From NCBI RefSeq assembly GCF_949769225.1, contig NZ_CATKPB010000002.1: DNA of 64,000 nt. One strand, written 5' to 3'. Shown here piece after piece: positions 15,764 through 24,291 of this stretch. The stretch is from Peptoniphilus_A genitalis. GTDB taxonomy: Bacteria; Bacillota; Clostridia; Tissierellales; Peptoniphilaceae. How positions within the stretch are numbered: the stretch's first letter is position 1; every line of letters begins with the position of its first letter. The notes under the pieces are model-generated. The model worked only from the letters and a program-made list of their open reading frames with translations. It was not told the origin of the DNA and did not search any database. Position numbers and translations under genes: made by a program.

Positions 15764-18116
15764 CTTCTTCACCTAAAATCATATCCAATTCTTCCTTTGT
15801 TTTTAAAAGTTTACGAGGCTTTGAACCTTCGTGAGGGCCAATTATTCCCATTTCTTCCATTTGATCAACAATTCGACCTGCTCTTGAATAACCAACTTTT
15901 AGCTTTCGTTGTATATAAGATATAGAAGCTTGTTCATCATTAACTACAAGTTCAACTGCTTCTTTAAAAAGAGGGTCTTTTTCGTTGTCAATATTTACTT
16001 TTTTGTCTTCTATTGCTTGTTCTATTTTTGATTCAACCGTATTTTTAATTTCATTGTTGCTTTTTACAAAATCAACTAATCTTTCTACTTCCCCATCACT
16101 AATAAAAGCACCCTGTATTCTCTTTGGCTTAGGATATTTACTTGGATAGAATAGCATATCTCCCTTTCCTAGCAACTTTTCTGCACCACCCATATCAAGT
16201 ATAGTCCTGGAGTCTACAGAAGATGCTACTGCAAAAGCAATACGAGATGGAACATTGGCTTTAATAGTTCCAGTAATAACGTCAACAGAAGGTCTTTGAG
16301 TTGCAAGTATTAAGTGCATACCAGCAGCTCTTGCCTTTTGAGCAAGCCTTGCTATATATTCTTCGATTTCTTTGGAAGCAACCATCATAAGGTCAGCCAA
16401 CTCATCTACGATTATTAAAATTTTGGGAAGCTTTTCTTCTTCTTTTCCTTCTGCCATCATCTTTTTATTATAGCCTTTTAAGTCTCTCACATGATTTTCA
16501 GCAAAGGCTTCATATCTTTTTTCCATTTCATCCACAGCCCAATTAAGAGCAAAGGCTGCTTTCTTCGGATTAGTAACTACATCTATCAAAAGATGTGGTA
16601 TTCCATTATAAACGCTGAGTTCAACAACCTTAGGATCTATTAGCATTAATTTAACGTCTTTAGGAGATGATTTATATATAACGCTAGTGATAATTGAATT
16701 AATACAAACTGATTTACCTGAACCAGTTGCACCAGCTATTAAAAGATGTGGCATGTCTTCCATTCCAGAAATTAAGATATTACCTTCTACATCTTTGCCT
16801 AGGGTTAGAGGGATATCAGACTTACTATTTTTAAATTCTTGAGACTCAATTAATTCTTTAAGTGCAACAGAATCTTTATCTTTGTTTGGAACTTCAATAC
16901 CTACTACTGTTTTACCAGGTATTGGAGCTTCAATACGTAAATCAGAACTTGCTAACGCCATTGCAATATTGTCACTTAAACCAACAATTCTAGATAATTT
17001 TATCCCTGGAGCAGGTTTTAGCTCATAAGAAGTTATAACTGGTCCCCTATTTATAGCTACAACCTTAGAATCAATTCCAAAGTTTTTCATAGTATTTTCA
17101 ATGATTTTTCCTTTTTCAAGAACTTCGTCTTTGGAAAAATTACCCTTTGATGGAATCCTATCTAAAAGAGCTGTATCTGGATAAGTGTAAATAAACTCTT
17201 CTTCTTTTTTGTGCTCAATATCATCCTTTATAGTATCGATAACTTCTTCTTCGTCATCTTGAGTTTCGATAGTAGCATCATTAGTAAATTCAATATCATC
17301 AGTATGGGCTACATCCTCAAAATCCTTATTCTCTGGAATACTATCTTCAGAATAATCTTTTATTACTAGACTTTCAGACAAATCTTCACTATTATCTAAT
17401 TCTTTTTCTTCAACTTTTTTAATTTCTTTCTTCTTGCTTTCTTTTAATTCTTTTTTCTTTTCTTTTTCTTCAAGCTTCAATTTTTTCTCGGATCTTTTTT
17501 CTTCACGAGCTAGTTTTTTGTCTTCAAAATATTCACCCAAATCTTCAAAAGCCATAATTATATGCTCTATATTAGGTCTTATCATAAAATATATTGAAGC
17601 GATTATTACTAAGCTTAAGATTATATAAGTACCAAGTGAACCTAAAAGTTTATAAGAAAAGAATCCAAAGATTGCACCGATAATCCCACCGCTTCTAGTG
17701 ATATCCATATACTCAGTTGATTTTATTATTCTTTCGATTAAAGTCATATCCATTTCCTTAGATCCGTCTAAGAAAACCAGTATGCATAAAAGAATTACTA
17801 AAGAAAAACTTATATAGCGACTCATATGTATTTTTGTCGCTTGAATATTAAAAAGTATTCCCCAAAAAATTAAAAGTAATGGTATAAGAAAGTTTGCGGA
17901 ACCAGATAAAACTGAGAACAATTTATATATTAATGATCCGACAATACCCATTCTCTGACTGTAAAGGCAAATAAAGAAGACTATTCCAATAACTATTAAA
18001 AATAGTCCCATTATTTCTTGACCACTACCTATTTCTGAATATCTTTTTTTCCTGTTAACTTTTGTATTATTTTTTTTATTTGTAGGTTTTTTATTTGTTT
18101 TAATTTTTCTTTTCAA
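15756..18116 (-). CDS. ftsK: FtsK/SpoIIIE-family DNA translocase
   Basis: The 786-residue protein pumps chromosomal DNA through the closing septum. Four or five membrane segments occupy about 30-190, a highly charged linker about 190-330, and the RecA-like motor follows with Walker A G-A-T-G-S-G-K-S near 470 and Walker B L-I-I-V-D-E-L near 575. The C-terminal gamma winged helix (about 715-780; Y-I-Q-R-K-L-K-V-G-Y-S-R-A) reads orientation sequences. The start is TTG 18116 with GAGGTG upstream. First gene of the operon leading to recA. Confidence 0.96.
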   Translation of the reverse strand: MKRKIKTNKKPTNKKNNTKVNRKKRYSEIGSGQEIMGLFLIVIGIVFFICLYSQRMGIVGSLIYKLFSVLSGSANFLIPLLLIFWGILFNIQATKIHMSRYISFSLVILLCILVFLDGSKEMDMTLIERIIKSTEYMDITRSGGIIGAIFGFFSYKLLGSLGTYIILSLVIIASIYFMIRPNIEHIIMAFEDLGEYFEDKKLAREEKRSEKKLKLEEKEKKKELKESKKKEIKKVEEKELDNSEDLSESLVIKDYSEDSIPENKDFEDVAHTDDIEFTNDATIETQDDEEEVIDTIKDDIEHKKEEEFIYTYPDTALLDRIPSKGNFSKDEVLEKGKIIENTMKNFGIDSKVVAINRGPVITSYELKPAPGIKLSRIVGLSDNIAMALASSDLRIEAPIPGKTVVGIEVPNKDKDSVALKELIESQEFKNSKSDIPLTLGKDVEGNILISGMEDMPHLLIAGATGSGKSVCINSIITSVIYKSSPKDVKLMLIDPKVVELSVYNGIPHLLIDVVTNPKKAAFALNWAVDEMEKRYEAFAENHVRDLKGYNKKMMAEGKEEEKLPKILIIVDELADLMMVASKEIEEYIARLAQKARAAGMHLILATQRPSVDVITGTIKANVPSRIAFAVASSVDSRTILDMGGAEKLLGKGDMLFYPSKYPKPKRIQGAFISDGEVERLVDFVKSNNEIKNTVESKIEQAIEDKKVNIDNEKDPLFKEAVELVVNDEQASISYIQRKLKVGYSRAGRIVDQMEEMGIIGPHEGSKPRKLLKTKEELDMILGEEDE

Positions 18117-18154
18117 GAGCTAGCACCTCATTAATATTATAACAATTTGTGCTC

Positions 18155-18586
18155 TTAAAGACCAGTGTGACCGAAGCCTCCATCACTTCTTTCTGTATCA
18201 CTAATCTCTTCTACTTCAACTAATTCAGGAGTTTCAATTTTCATAAACACAACTTGAGCAATCCTATCACCATCTTCAATTACTACGTCTTCCCTACTCA
18301 TGTTTATTAAAATAACTTTTAACTCACCTCTGTAGTCTGAGTCAATTGTACCTATCCCATTAGGGAGTCCTAAACCTTTTTTTAAGGCTAATCCAGACCT
18401 TGCTCTTACTTGTGCCTCATAGCCTTTTTCAAATTCAAAATAAAGACCTGTAGGAACAAGTACCCTGTCAAGAGGTTTTAAAATTAAATTTTCATCTAAG
18501 TTGGCTCTTAAATCCATTCCAGATGAACCTTCAGTTTCATATTTTGGTAGAGGGTGTTTACTTTTATTAATAACTTTTAATTTCAT
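18155..18586 (-). CDS. dut: dUTP diphosphatase
   Basis: Dut hydrolyses dUTP to dUMP, keeping uracil out of DNA and feeding dTMP synthesis. The 143-residue trimeric-type enzyme shows all five motifs: S-G-M-D-L-R-A, R-S-G-L-A, G-I-G-T-I-D-S-D-Y-R-G-E, D-R-I-A-Q-V-V and R-S-D-G-G-F-G-H-T-G. Its ribosome site AAAGGAG directly adjoins the pnp terminator tract. Confidence 0.96.
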   Translation of the reverse strand: MKLKVINKSKHPLPKYETEGSSGMDLRANLDENLILKPLDRVLVPTGLYFEFEKGYEAQVRARSGLALKKGLGLPNGIGTIDSDYRGELKVILINMSREDVVIEDGDRIAQVVFMKIETPELVEVEEISDTERSDGGFGHTGL

Positions 18587-18598
18587 AATTTCTCCTTT

Positions 18599-18631
18599 AA
18601 AAAAATCGCATTAAAATAAATTCTAATGCGA
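18599..18631 (-). terminator. intrinsic terminator after pnp, abutting dut
   Basis: TCGCATTA (minus strand from 18631) pairs with TAATGCGA (to 18606) and is followed by seven Ts (18605-18599) that run directly into the dut ribosome site. Confidence 0.8.
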
Positions 18632-18643
18632 CTAAAATTTTTC

Positions 18644-20755
18644 TTATTTATTTTCTTCGTTCTTTGGACTATCTTCTCTTTCAATTAAAGCTTTTCTTGA
18701 TAGTGAAATCTTGCCTGTATCTTTAGCTATATCAATTACCTTAACTTCTATTGAATCGCCAACTTTTAATACATCTTCAACATTGTTTGTTCTTTCATGT
18801 GCAATCTCAGAGATATGAAGAAGGCCTTCTGTTCCCTTTTTAAGCTCTACAAAAGCACCAAATTTAACAATCTTTTTAACCTTACCAAGGTAAACTTCTC
18901 CAACTTCGATTTCTTTAACTATGTCTTCAATTATTGCAATTGCTTCTTTAGCTTTTTCATAGTTATCAGATAATATAGAAATCTTACCATCGTCATCAAT
19001 ATCAATTTTTACACCAGTTTGTTCAATAATTTTATTTATTATTTTTCCACCAGCGCCGATTACTTCACCAATTCTTTCAGGATCAATAGTAATCATGTGG
19101 ATTATTGGAGCATATTTAGAAAGTTCTTCTCTTGGTTTTTCAATAGTTGTTGCAATATGATCTAGGATTTCAAATCTAGCATCCTTTGCTCTATCAAGAG
19201 CAGTTTCAAGAATTTCTTTTTTTATACCTTCAACTTTAATATCCATTTGAATAGCTGTGATACCTTTTCTAGTACCTGCTACCTTAAAGTCCATATCTCC
19301 AAAGTGATCTTCTAAGCCTTGAATATCAGTTAGAATTTTAATAACTCCATCTTCTTCAATAAGTCCCATAGCTATACCAGCTACTGGCGCTTTAATAGGA
19401 ACACCTGCGTCCATAAGAGCAAGTGTAGATCCACAAATAGATGCTTGAGATGAAGATCCATTAGATGATAAAACTTCAGAAACGACCCTAATTGTATATG
19501 GGAATTCTTCAGAATCTGGAATAACTGGAATTAAAGCTCTTTCAGCAAGGGCACCGTGACCTATTTCACGTCTACCAGGAGATCTTGATGGTTTTGTATC
19601 TCCAACACAAAATCCTGGGAAGTTATAGTGGTGGATATACCTCTTAGGTTTGTCGTCACCTAGTCCATCAATAACTTGCTCTTCAGAGATCGCTCCAAGA
19701 GTTGCTATTGAAAGTACTTGAGTTTGACCTCTGGTAAATAAGCCTGAACCGTGAGTTCTTGGTAGAACGCCAACTTCTGAAGAAAGATGTCTTATCTCAG
19801 TTAGCTTCCTATCATCTGGTCTTCTTTCTTCTTCAATAATGCCACGTCTGATTTCATTAACTTCAATTTCATCAATTGCAGCTGAAATATCCTTTGCATG
19901 TTCTTCCATCAGGTCTTCAAAGTGTTCTTTGATAGCTTCCTTAGCTTTCTCAGTGTTTGCTTCCCTAACTACTTTATCTTTTTCTCTAATAGCATTAACA
20001 AGTAAATCTTGACCAAATTCTTTTACTTTAGCTACAATTTCTTCGTCAGCTTTAAATACTTCGTATTCAGCTTTATCTTTGCCAATTTCCTTAGCAATCT
20101 CGTCTACAAAGTCACAAATTTCTTTAATAACTTCATGACCTTCTAGTATAGCTTCAAGCATTTCTGCTTCGCTTACTTCTTGGGCACCTGCCTCTACCAT
20201 CATAATTGCAGTCTTTGTACCAGCAAGAGATAAATTTATTCTAGAATTGTTTCTTTGTTCTTCATTTGGATTAATTATATATTTTCCGTCAATGTATCCA
20301 ACTTCAACTGAACCTGTAGGTCCATCAAAAGGAATATCAGAAATAGAAAGAGCAATAGAAGAACCTATCATGGCAACAATTTCTGGTGAATGATCTTGGT
20401 CAACACTTAAAACAGTTGCTACTATGTGTACATCATTTCTATAACCTTCTGGGAAAAGCGGTCTTAGTGGTCTATCAATTAGTCTAGCTGAAAGAGTAGC
20501 TTTTTCGCTAGGTCTTCCTTCTCTCTTGATAAATCCGCCAGGGATTTTACCAACAGCGTACATTTTTTCTTCATAATCTACACTTAGAGGAAAAAAGTCG
20601 ATTCCCTCTCTTGGCTTAGAAGATGATGTTGCTGTAACAAGCACAACAGTATCTCCATATTGTACTAAACAAGCGCCATTTGCCTGCTCAGCAACTTTTC
20701 CAATTGTTACTTTTAACTGAGAACCTGCAAGATCCATAGTATAAGTTTTTTCCAT
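18644..20755 (-). CDS. pnp: polynucleotide phosphorylase
   Basis: PNPase degrades RNA 3' to 5' by phosphorolysis and works alongside RNase Y. The 703-residue protein has two RNase PH domains (about 5-220 and 310-530), with F-F-P-L-S-V-D-Y-E near 50 and R-T-H-G-S-G-L-F-T-R-G-Q-T-Q in the second. A KH domain (G-A-G-G-K-I-I-N near 570) and an S1 domain (about 620-690; F-G-A-F-V-E-L) follow. It lies downstream of rpsO, the usual bacterial pairing, with a terminator-like hairpin between them. Confidence 0.98.
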   Translation of the reverse strand: MEKTYTMDLAGSQLKVTIGKVAEQANGACLVQYGDTVVLVTATSSSKPREGIDFFPLSVDYEEKMYAVGKIPGGFIKREGRPSEKATLSARLIDRPLRPLFPEGYRNDVHIVATVLSVDQDHSPEIVAMIGSSIALSISDIPFDGPTGSVEVGYIDGKYIINPNEEQRNNSRINLSLAGTKTAIMMVEAGAQEVSEAEMLEAILEGHEVIKEICDFVDEIAKEIGKDKAEYEVFKADEEIVAKVKEFGQDLLVNAIREKDKVVREANTEKAKEAIKEHFEDLMEEHAKDISAAIDEIEVNEIRRGIIEEERRPDDRKLTEIRHLSSEVGVLPRTHGSGLFTRGQTQVLSIATLGAISEEQVIDGLGDDKPKRYIHHYNFPGFCVGDTKPSRSPGRREIGHGALAERALIPVIPDSEEFPYTIRVVSEVLSSNGSSSQASICGSTLALMDAGVPIKAPVAGIAMGLIEEDGVIKILTDIQGLEDHFGDMDFKVAGTRKGITAIQMDIKVEGIKKEILETALDRAKDARFEILDHIATTIEKPREELSKYAPIIHMITIDPERIGEVIGAGGKIINKIIEQTGVKIDIDDDGKISILSDNYEKAKEAIAIIEDIVKEIEVGEVYLGKVKKIVKFGAFVELKKGTEGLLHISEIAHERTNNVEDVLKVGDSIEVKVIDIAKDTGKISLSRKALIEREDSPKNEENK

Positions 20756-20769
20756 TATTTCCTCCTTCT

Positions 20770-20795
20770 AATAAGAAAGAGCGGGATTACCGCTC
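20770..20795 (-). terminator. hairpin with T-rich tail between rpsO and pnp
   Basis: On the minus strand GAGCGG (20795-20790) pairs with CCGCTC (20784-20779) around a five-base loop and is followed by TTTCTTATT. It starts four bases past the rpsO stop. It may be a partial terminator or a processing site that separates rpsO from pnp. Confidence 0.65.
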
Positions 20796-20798
20796 CTA

Positions 20799-21065
20799 TT
20801 ATCCTCTTATTTGTAGTTTTTTAATAAGTGTACGATATCTTTCTATATCACTATTTTTTAAATATCTTAATAAATTTCTTCTCTTACCTACCATTTTAAG
20901 AAGTCCTCTTCTTGAGTGGTGGTCTTTTTTGTGAATTTTTAAGTGTTCGTTTAAATCGTTAATTCTTCTAGTAAGAATAGCAATTTGTACTTCTGGTGAT
21001 CCTGTGTCACCTTCGTGAGTTTTAAATTCGTCAATAATAATTTGTTTGATGTTTGTTTCTAACAT
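20799..21065 (-). CDS. rpsO: 30S ribosomal protein S15
   Basis: The 88-residue protein has the S15 signature G-D-T-G-S-P-E-V-Q-I-A near 20 and the H-x-K-D-H-H-S-R-R-G-L-L-K-M-V block near 45, which binds 16S rRNA helices. ATG 21065 follows AGGAGG. S15 represses its own mRNA in several bacteria through lineage-specific leader structures, and the 5' leader here holds a strong hairpin (21090-21134). Confidence 0.98.
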   Translation of the reverse strand: MLETNIKQIIIDEFKTHEGDTGSPEVQIAILTRRINDLNEHLKIHKKDHHSRRGLLKMVGKRRNLLRYLKNSDIERYRTLIKKLQIRG

Positions 21066-21089
21066 ATTTTCCTCCTAAATTTTTGATAA

Positions 21090-21134
21090 AGCTAATCGAA
21101 GTAGGCGTCGAGGAGCGACCAACTGCGAATAGCT
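21090..21134 (-). promoter_or_regulatory. structured rpsO leader hairpin with CUCCU loop, candidate autoregulatory element
   Basis: The minus-strand leader folds into a 45-base imperfect hairpin. The outer AGCTATTCG/CGATTAGCT arms match at eight of nine pairs, a middle CAGTTGG/CCTACTT helix has two mismatches, and an inner GTCG/CGAC helix closes the loop CTCCT (21115-21111). The loop is complementary to the rpsO ribosome site AGGAG (21076-21071), so a pseudoknot hiding that site is possible. Autoregulation by S15 is inference. Confidence 0.55.
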
Positions 21135-21148
21135 ATTTAACCTTGTAT

Positions 21149-21177
21149 ATCTTAACATATAATAACTTACTTGTAAA
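21149..21177 (-). promoter_or_regulatory. sigma-A-type promoter of rpsO
   Basis: On the minus strand TTTACA (21177-21172), a 17-base spacer and TAAGAT (21154-21149) lie directly after the ribF stop and place the leader hairpin at the 5' end of the transcript. Confidence 0.55.
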
Positions 21178-21178
21178 G

Positions 21179-22087
21179 TCATCTATTCCTTGTAACTAAA
21201 ACATCTTTAGCAATTTGTTCGAATAGTTCTTCTATAGAATCAAACTTTAATTCTGGTCTTACAAAATCTAAAAGTTCAAGTTCTACAATCTCGCCATAAA
21301 TATCTCTATTAAAATCAAGTATATGAGCTTCTATTTTTATTCCATCATGCTCAACTGTAGGGTTTGTGCCAATGTTGGTTGAGGCTCTAAACCTCTCCCC
21401 GTTGATAATAATATCTGTGTCATAAACACCAAATTTAGGTATTACAAAATTATCTATTAGCTTTAAATTCGCCGTAGGATAGCCCATTTTTTTGCCTAAG
21501 CCTTTGGCGTGAATAATTTCTCCAATTAATTTATATGGTCTTGATAGAAGTTCATTTGCTTCTTTTAGTTTACCTTCTTCAATTAAGCTTCTTATAAGAG
21601 TTGATGAAATTTTCACTCCATGGGAAGAAATTTGATCTATAACATCTACACTATTAAACAAATCTTTATTTTTATTTAAAAAGTCAACATCTCCAGATTT
21701 TTTATAGCCATAGGTATAGTCATAGCCCACAACAATACCTTTTATTTTTAAATTATCTGCTAGAAAATCTTTTAAAAACATTATTGGAGTGTAGGACATA
21801 AACTCTCTTGTAAAGTTTATAAGATATATAATATCAACTCCTAAATCTTCAATAATTTCAAATTTCGTTTGGTTAGTTGTTATAATATCTTTTTTTCCAA
21901 CTTTGACTAGATTATCAGTATGCTCATTAAAAAGTAATAAACTTGATTTAATATTTAATGTTTTAGCATTTTTAACTGCCCTATTTATTAACTCCATGTG
22001 TCCCTTGTGGACTCCGTCAAAATTTCCAAGGGCGATAACTGAATCCTCATCTGCTATATAATTTAAGTCAATTTCAATTATTTTCAT
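21179..22087 (-). CDS. ribF: bifunctional riboflavin kinase/FAD synthetase
   Basis: RibF converts riboflavin to FMN and FAD. The 302-residue protein has the N-terminal nucleotidyltransferase domain (about 1-180; G-N-F-D-G-V-H-K-G-H near 22, S-S-T-L-I-R near 158) and the C-terminal kinase domain (G-Y-P-T-A-N near 204, then G-V-Y and N-I-G-T-N-P). It overlaps the truB stop by four bases. Confidence 0.96.
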   Translation of the reverse strand: MKIIEIDLNYIADEDSVIALGNFDGVHKGHMELINRAVKNAKTLNIKSSLLLFNEHTDNLVKVGKKDIITTNQTKFEIIEDLGVDIIYLINFTREFMSYTPIMFLKDFLADNLKIKGIVVGYDYTYGYKKSGDVDFLNKNKDLFNSVDVIDQISSHGVKISSTLIRSLIEEGKLKEANELLSRPYKLIGEIIHAKGLGKKMGYPTANLKLIDNFVIPKFGVYDTDIIINGERFRASTNIGTNPTVEHDGIKIEAHILDFNRDIYGEIVELELLDFVRPELKFDSIEELFEQIAKDVLVTRNR

Positions 22088-22974
22088 AAATCACCTATTA
22101 ATTTCTTCTTCATTTTTAGATAGGCTTCATTATCAATGTATCTAATTTCACCAATACCCAAAAATAAATTATCGCAGTATACTCTATAATCTTCGTCTTC
22201 TAAACTATCCTTAACTTTATAAAATTGTCCATTGAGGAATTCTTTGCAAAAACTTCTATCTATTTCAATCTTTTTAAAATTACATAAAGCCATATCCATA
22301 GGTAAGATTTTTTCTTTTATTTCATCAAGATACATTTCTTGAAAGGAAGAGGTTTTTATAGAATCTTCGATTTTAAAATCTCCAGTCCTAGTTCTTCTTA
22401 GCTCAGTTAGTGTGCCATAAGTTCCAAGAAATTCGCCAATATCATTAGCAAGAGATCTAATATAGGTACCCTTAGATACTTTTACTCTAATAAGAAACTC
22501 ATCACTTCCATTGAAGTCTAAGAGTTCATTTTTATAGATTTCAATATTTCTTTTCTTGATTTCAACGTCTTTACCTTCTCTGGCATATTCATAAAGTTTT
22601 TTACCTTTTACTTTTAAAGCAGAATATATTGGTGGTTTTTGAGTCATTTTTCCTGTGAAATGTTTAAGTGCATTAATGATTTCATCTTGCGTAAAAGTTA
22701 CCTTTTCTTCTTTTAAAATTTCACCAGTAATGTCGTAAGAATCTGTAAGAACTCCAAGTTTTATTCTAGCTTCATATTCCTTGTCACTGGAAATAATATA
22801 TTCACTAGTCTTTGTAGCCTTACCAATAGATATAACTAGGACACCTGTTGCCATTGGATCAAGGGTGCCAGTGTGTCCTACTTTTTTTATACCTAACTTA
22901 CGTCTAACTTTATATACTAAGTCGTGAGAAGTGATTCCCTGTTCTTTGTCAAATATTAATAGACCGTCCATCAT
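22084..22974 (-). CDS. truB: tRNA pseudouridine-55 synthase
   Basis: TruB makes pseudouridine 55 in the T-loop of tRNAs. The 296-residue protein has K-V-G-H-T-G-T-L-D-P-M-A-T-G with the catalytic Asp near residue 39, then K-x-Y-E-A and an R-S-L-A-N-D-I-G motif. Two adjacent ATG codons (22974 and 22971) overlap the nrnA stop, and only a weak GAAGAAG ribosome site is present, which suggests translational coupling. Confidence 0.96.
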   Translation of the reverse strand: MMDGLLIFDKEQGITSHDLVYKVRRKLGIKKVGHTGTLDPMATGVLVISIGKATKTSEYIISSDKEYEARIKLGVLTDSYDITGEILKEEKVTFTQDEIINALKHFTGKMTQKPPIYSALKVKGKKLYEYAREGKDVEIKKRNIEIYKNELLDFNGSDEFLIRVKVSKGTYIRSLANDIGEFLGTYGTLTELRRTRTGDFKIEDSIKTSSFQEMYLDEIKEKILPMDMALCNFKKIEIDRSFCKEFLNGQFYKVKDSLEDEDYRVYCDNLFLGIGEIRYIDNEAYLKMKKKLIGDL

Positions 22975-23945
22975 AATTCTTCTTCAGCCACTTTTATTAA
23001 ATCTTTTTTAGCTTTTATAAGGTCAGTGTGGTTAATTGTTCCCCCTGAAGCCCTAATATGACCACCGCCATTAAACTTTGAAGATATTTTTGTGCAGTCT
23101 ACATAAGATTTTGACCTAAGAGATAATCTTATACAATCATCTTTTTCTTTGAGAAGAATAGCCAGCTCAACTGAATCAATGTCTCTTACAAATTCAACAA
23201 TTCCATCAGCATCTGATTTTGCAGCTTTTGTATTTTCCATATCGTCTTTAGTTACAAGAACTACAGCTATTCTTTCTTCATCAAAGTATTCTATTGAGTT
23301 CATAGCTCTAATTAAAAGGTCGGTTTTTTGTCTAGACCTACTTTGATAAACATTTTGTGTAACTTCATTAATATCAATATTATATTTAAATAAATCTGAA
23401 GCGATTTCAAAAGTTTGTGATGTGACAGAGCTATATTTAAAGGATCCTGTATCAGTTGAAAGACCAGTGAATAATGAAGTTGCTATTTCCTTATTTAAAT
23501 TAAGTCCAAGACTTTTAAAAATCCTAGCTAGTATTTCACAAGTTGCTGGTGATTTTTCATCAACAATATTCAAATCAGCATAATTTTTATTGCTAAAGTG
23601 ATGGTCAATATTAACAGTTTTCTTTGATTTATTAAAGATTTCTTTTACCCTATCTCCCATCCTATCTTCATCTGATGAATCAAGAGCAATAAATAAATCA
23701 AAAGTTGTGTCAATATCATCAGGATTTTTTGCAAAGGATAGGTTTGGTAAAAATTTAAAAGAAGATGGTATAAGGTCATCCAGAACAAAAATTGGTTTTT
23801 TACCAAGTTCATTAAGCATGCCAATCATTGCAGTTGCTGATCCCAAATTATCACCATCTGGATTCAAGTGAGATGCAACTGCAATAGTTTGGCTACTATC
23901 TATTAAGTTTTTTAATTCAGAGGATACTTCCTTTAAATTAATCAT
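22971..23945 (-). CDS. nrnA: DHH-family bifunctional oligoribonuclease/pAp phosphatase
   Basis: NrnA degrades short RNAs and dephosphorylates pAp. The 324-residue protein has the DHH domain (S-H-L-N-P-D-G-D near 26, N-I-D-H-H near 115) and the DHHA1 domain ending G-G-G-H-I-R-A-S-G-G near 295. It sits in the usual rbfA-nrnA-truB-ribF order. It overlaps rbfA by eight bases. Confidence 0.93.
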   Translation of the reverse strand: MINLKEVSSELKNLIDSSQTIAVASHLNPDGDNLGSATAMIGMLNELGKKPIFVLDDLIPSSFKFLPNLSFAKNPDDIDTTFDLFIALDSSDEDRMGDRVKEIFNKSKKTVNIDHHFSNKNYADLNIVDEKSPATCEILARIFKSLGLNLNKEIATSLFTGLSTDTGSFKYSSVTSQTFEIASDLFKYNIDINEVTQNVYQSRSRQKTDLLIRAMNSIEYFDEERIAVVLVTKDDMENTKAAKSDADGIVEFVRDIDSVELAILLKEKDDCIRLSLRSKSYVDCTKISSKFNGGGHIRASGGTINHTDLIKAKKDLIKVAEEEL

Positions 23946-24291
23946 TTTTACGATTTACCTCTTCTATAAGTTTGTCAAGTTCCATAGCTTTTTCAATAGA
24001 GTCATCTTTAATGAAAATTAATTCCGGCATTGTCCTAAGTTTAACCCTATGAGCCAATTCTTTTTTTATAAAACCCTTAGCAGAATTAAGTCCTTCAACA
24101 GCTTCGTCCCTATCATAATCGTCTCCTAAGACAGATACATAGACTTTTGCAAAGGATAAGTCATTAGTAACCTCAACATGAGAGATACTTGTAATAGAAG
24201 GTATTCTAGGATCTTTTAATTCGTTTTGAACAATATTAGAAATAGTTTTTCTTACTTCTTCAGAGATTCTATTAATTCTTTTATTATTCAT
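23938..24291 (-). CDS. rbfA: ribosome-binding factor A
   Basis: RbfA helps mature the 5' end of 16S rRNA in the 30S subunit. The 117-residue single KH-like domain protein starts with the typical R-I-N-R-I-S-E-E-V-R-K and has D-P-R-I-P near 28, F-A-K-V-Y-V-S-V near 47 and the R-T-M-P-E-L motif near 87. It overlaps the infB stop by one base. Confidence 0.95.
   Translation of the reverse strand: MNNKRINRISEEVRKTISNIVQNELKDPRIPSITSISHVEVTNDLSFAKVYVSVLGDDYDRDEAVEGLNSAKGFIKKELAHRVKLRTMPELIFIKDDSIEKAMELDKLIEEVNRKND

Noticed and set aside
17434..17628. Serine/phenylalanine-rich plus-strand frame opposite ftsK, with similar ones opposite infB, nusA and polC.
   Set aside because: These are antisense shadows of lysine- and glutamate-rich genes, lack ribosome sites and have biased low-complexity composition.
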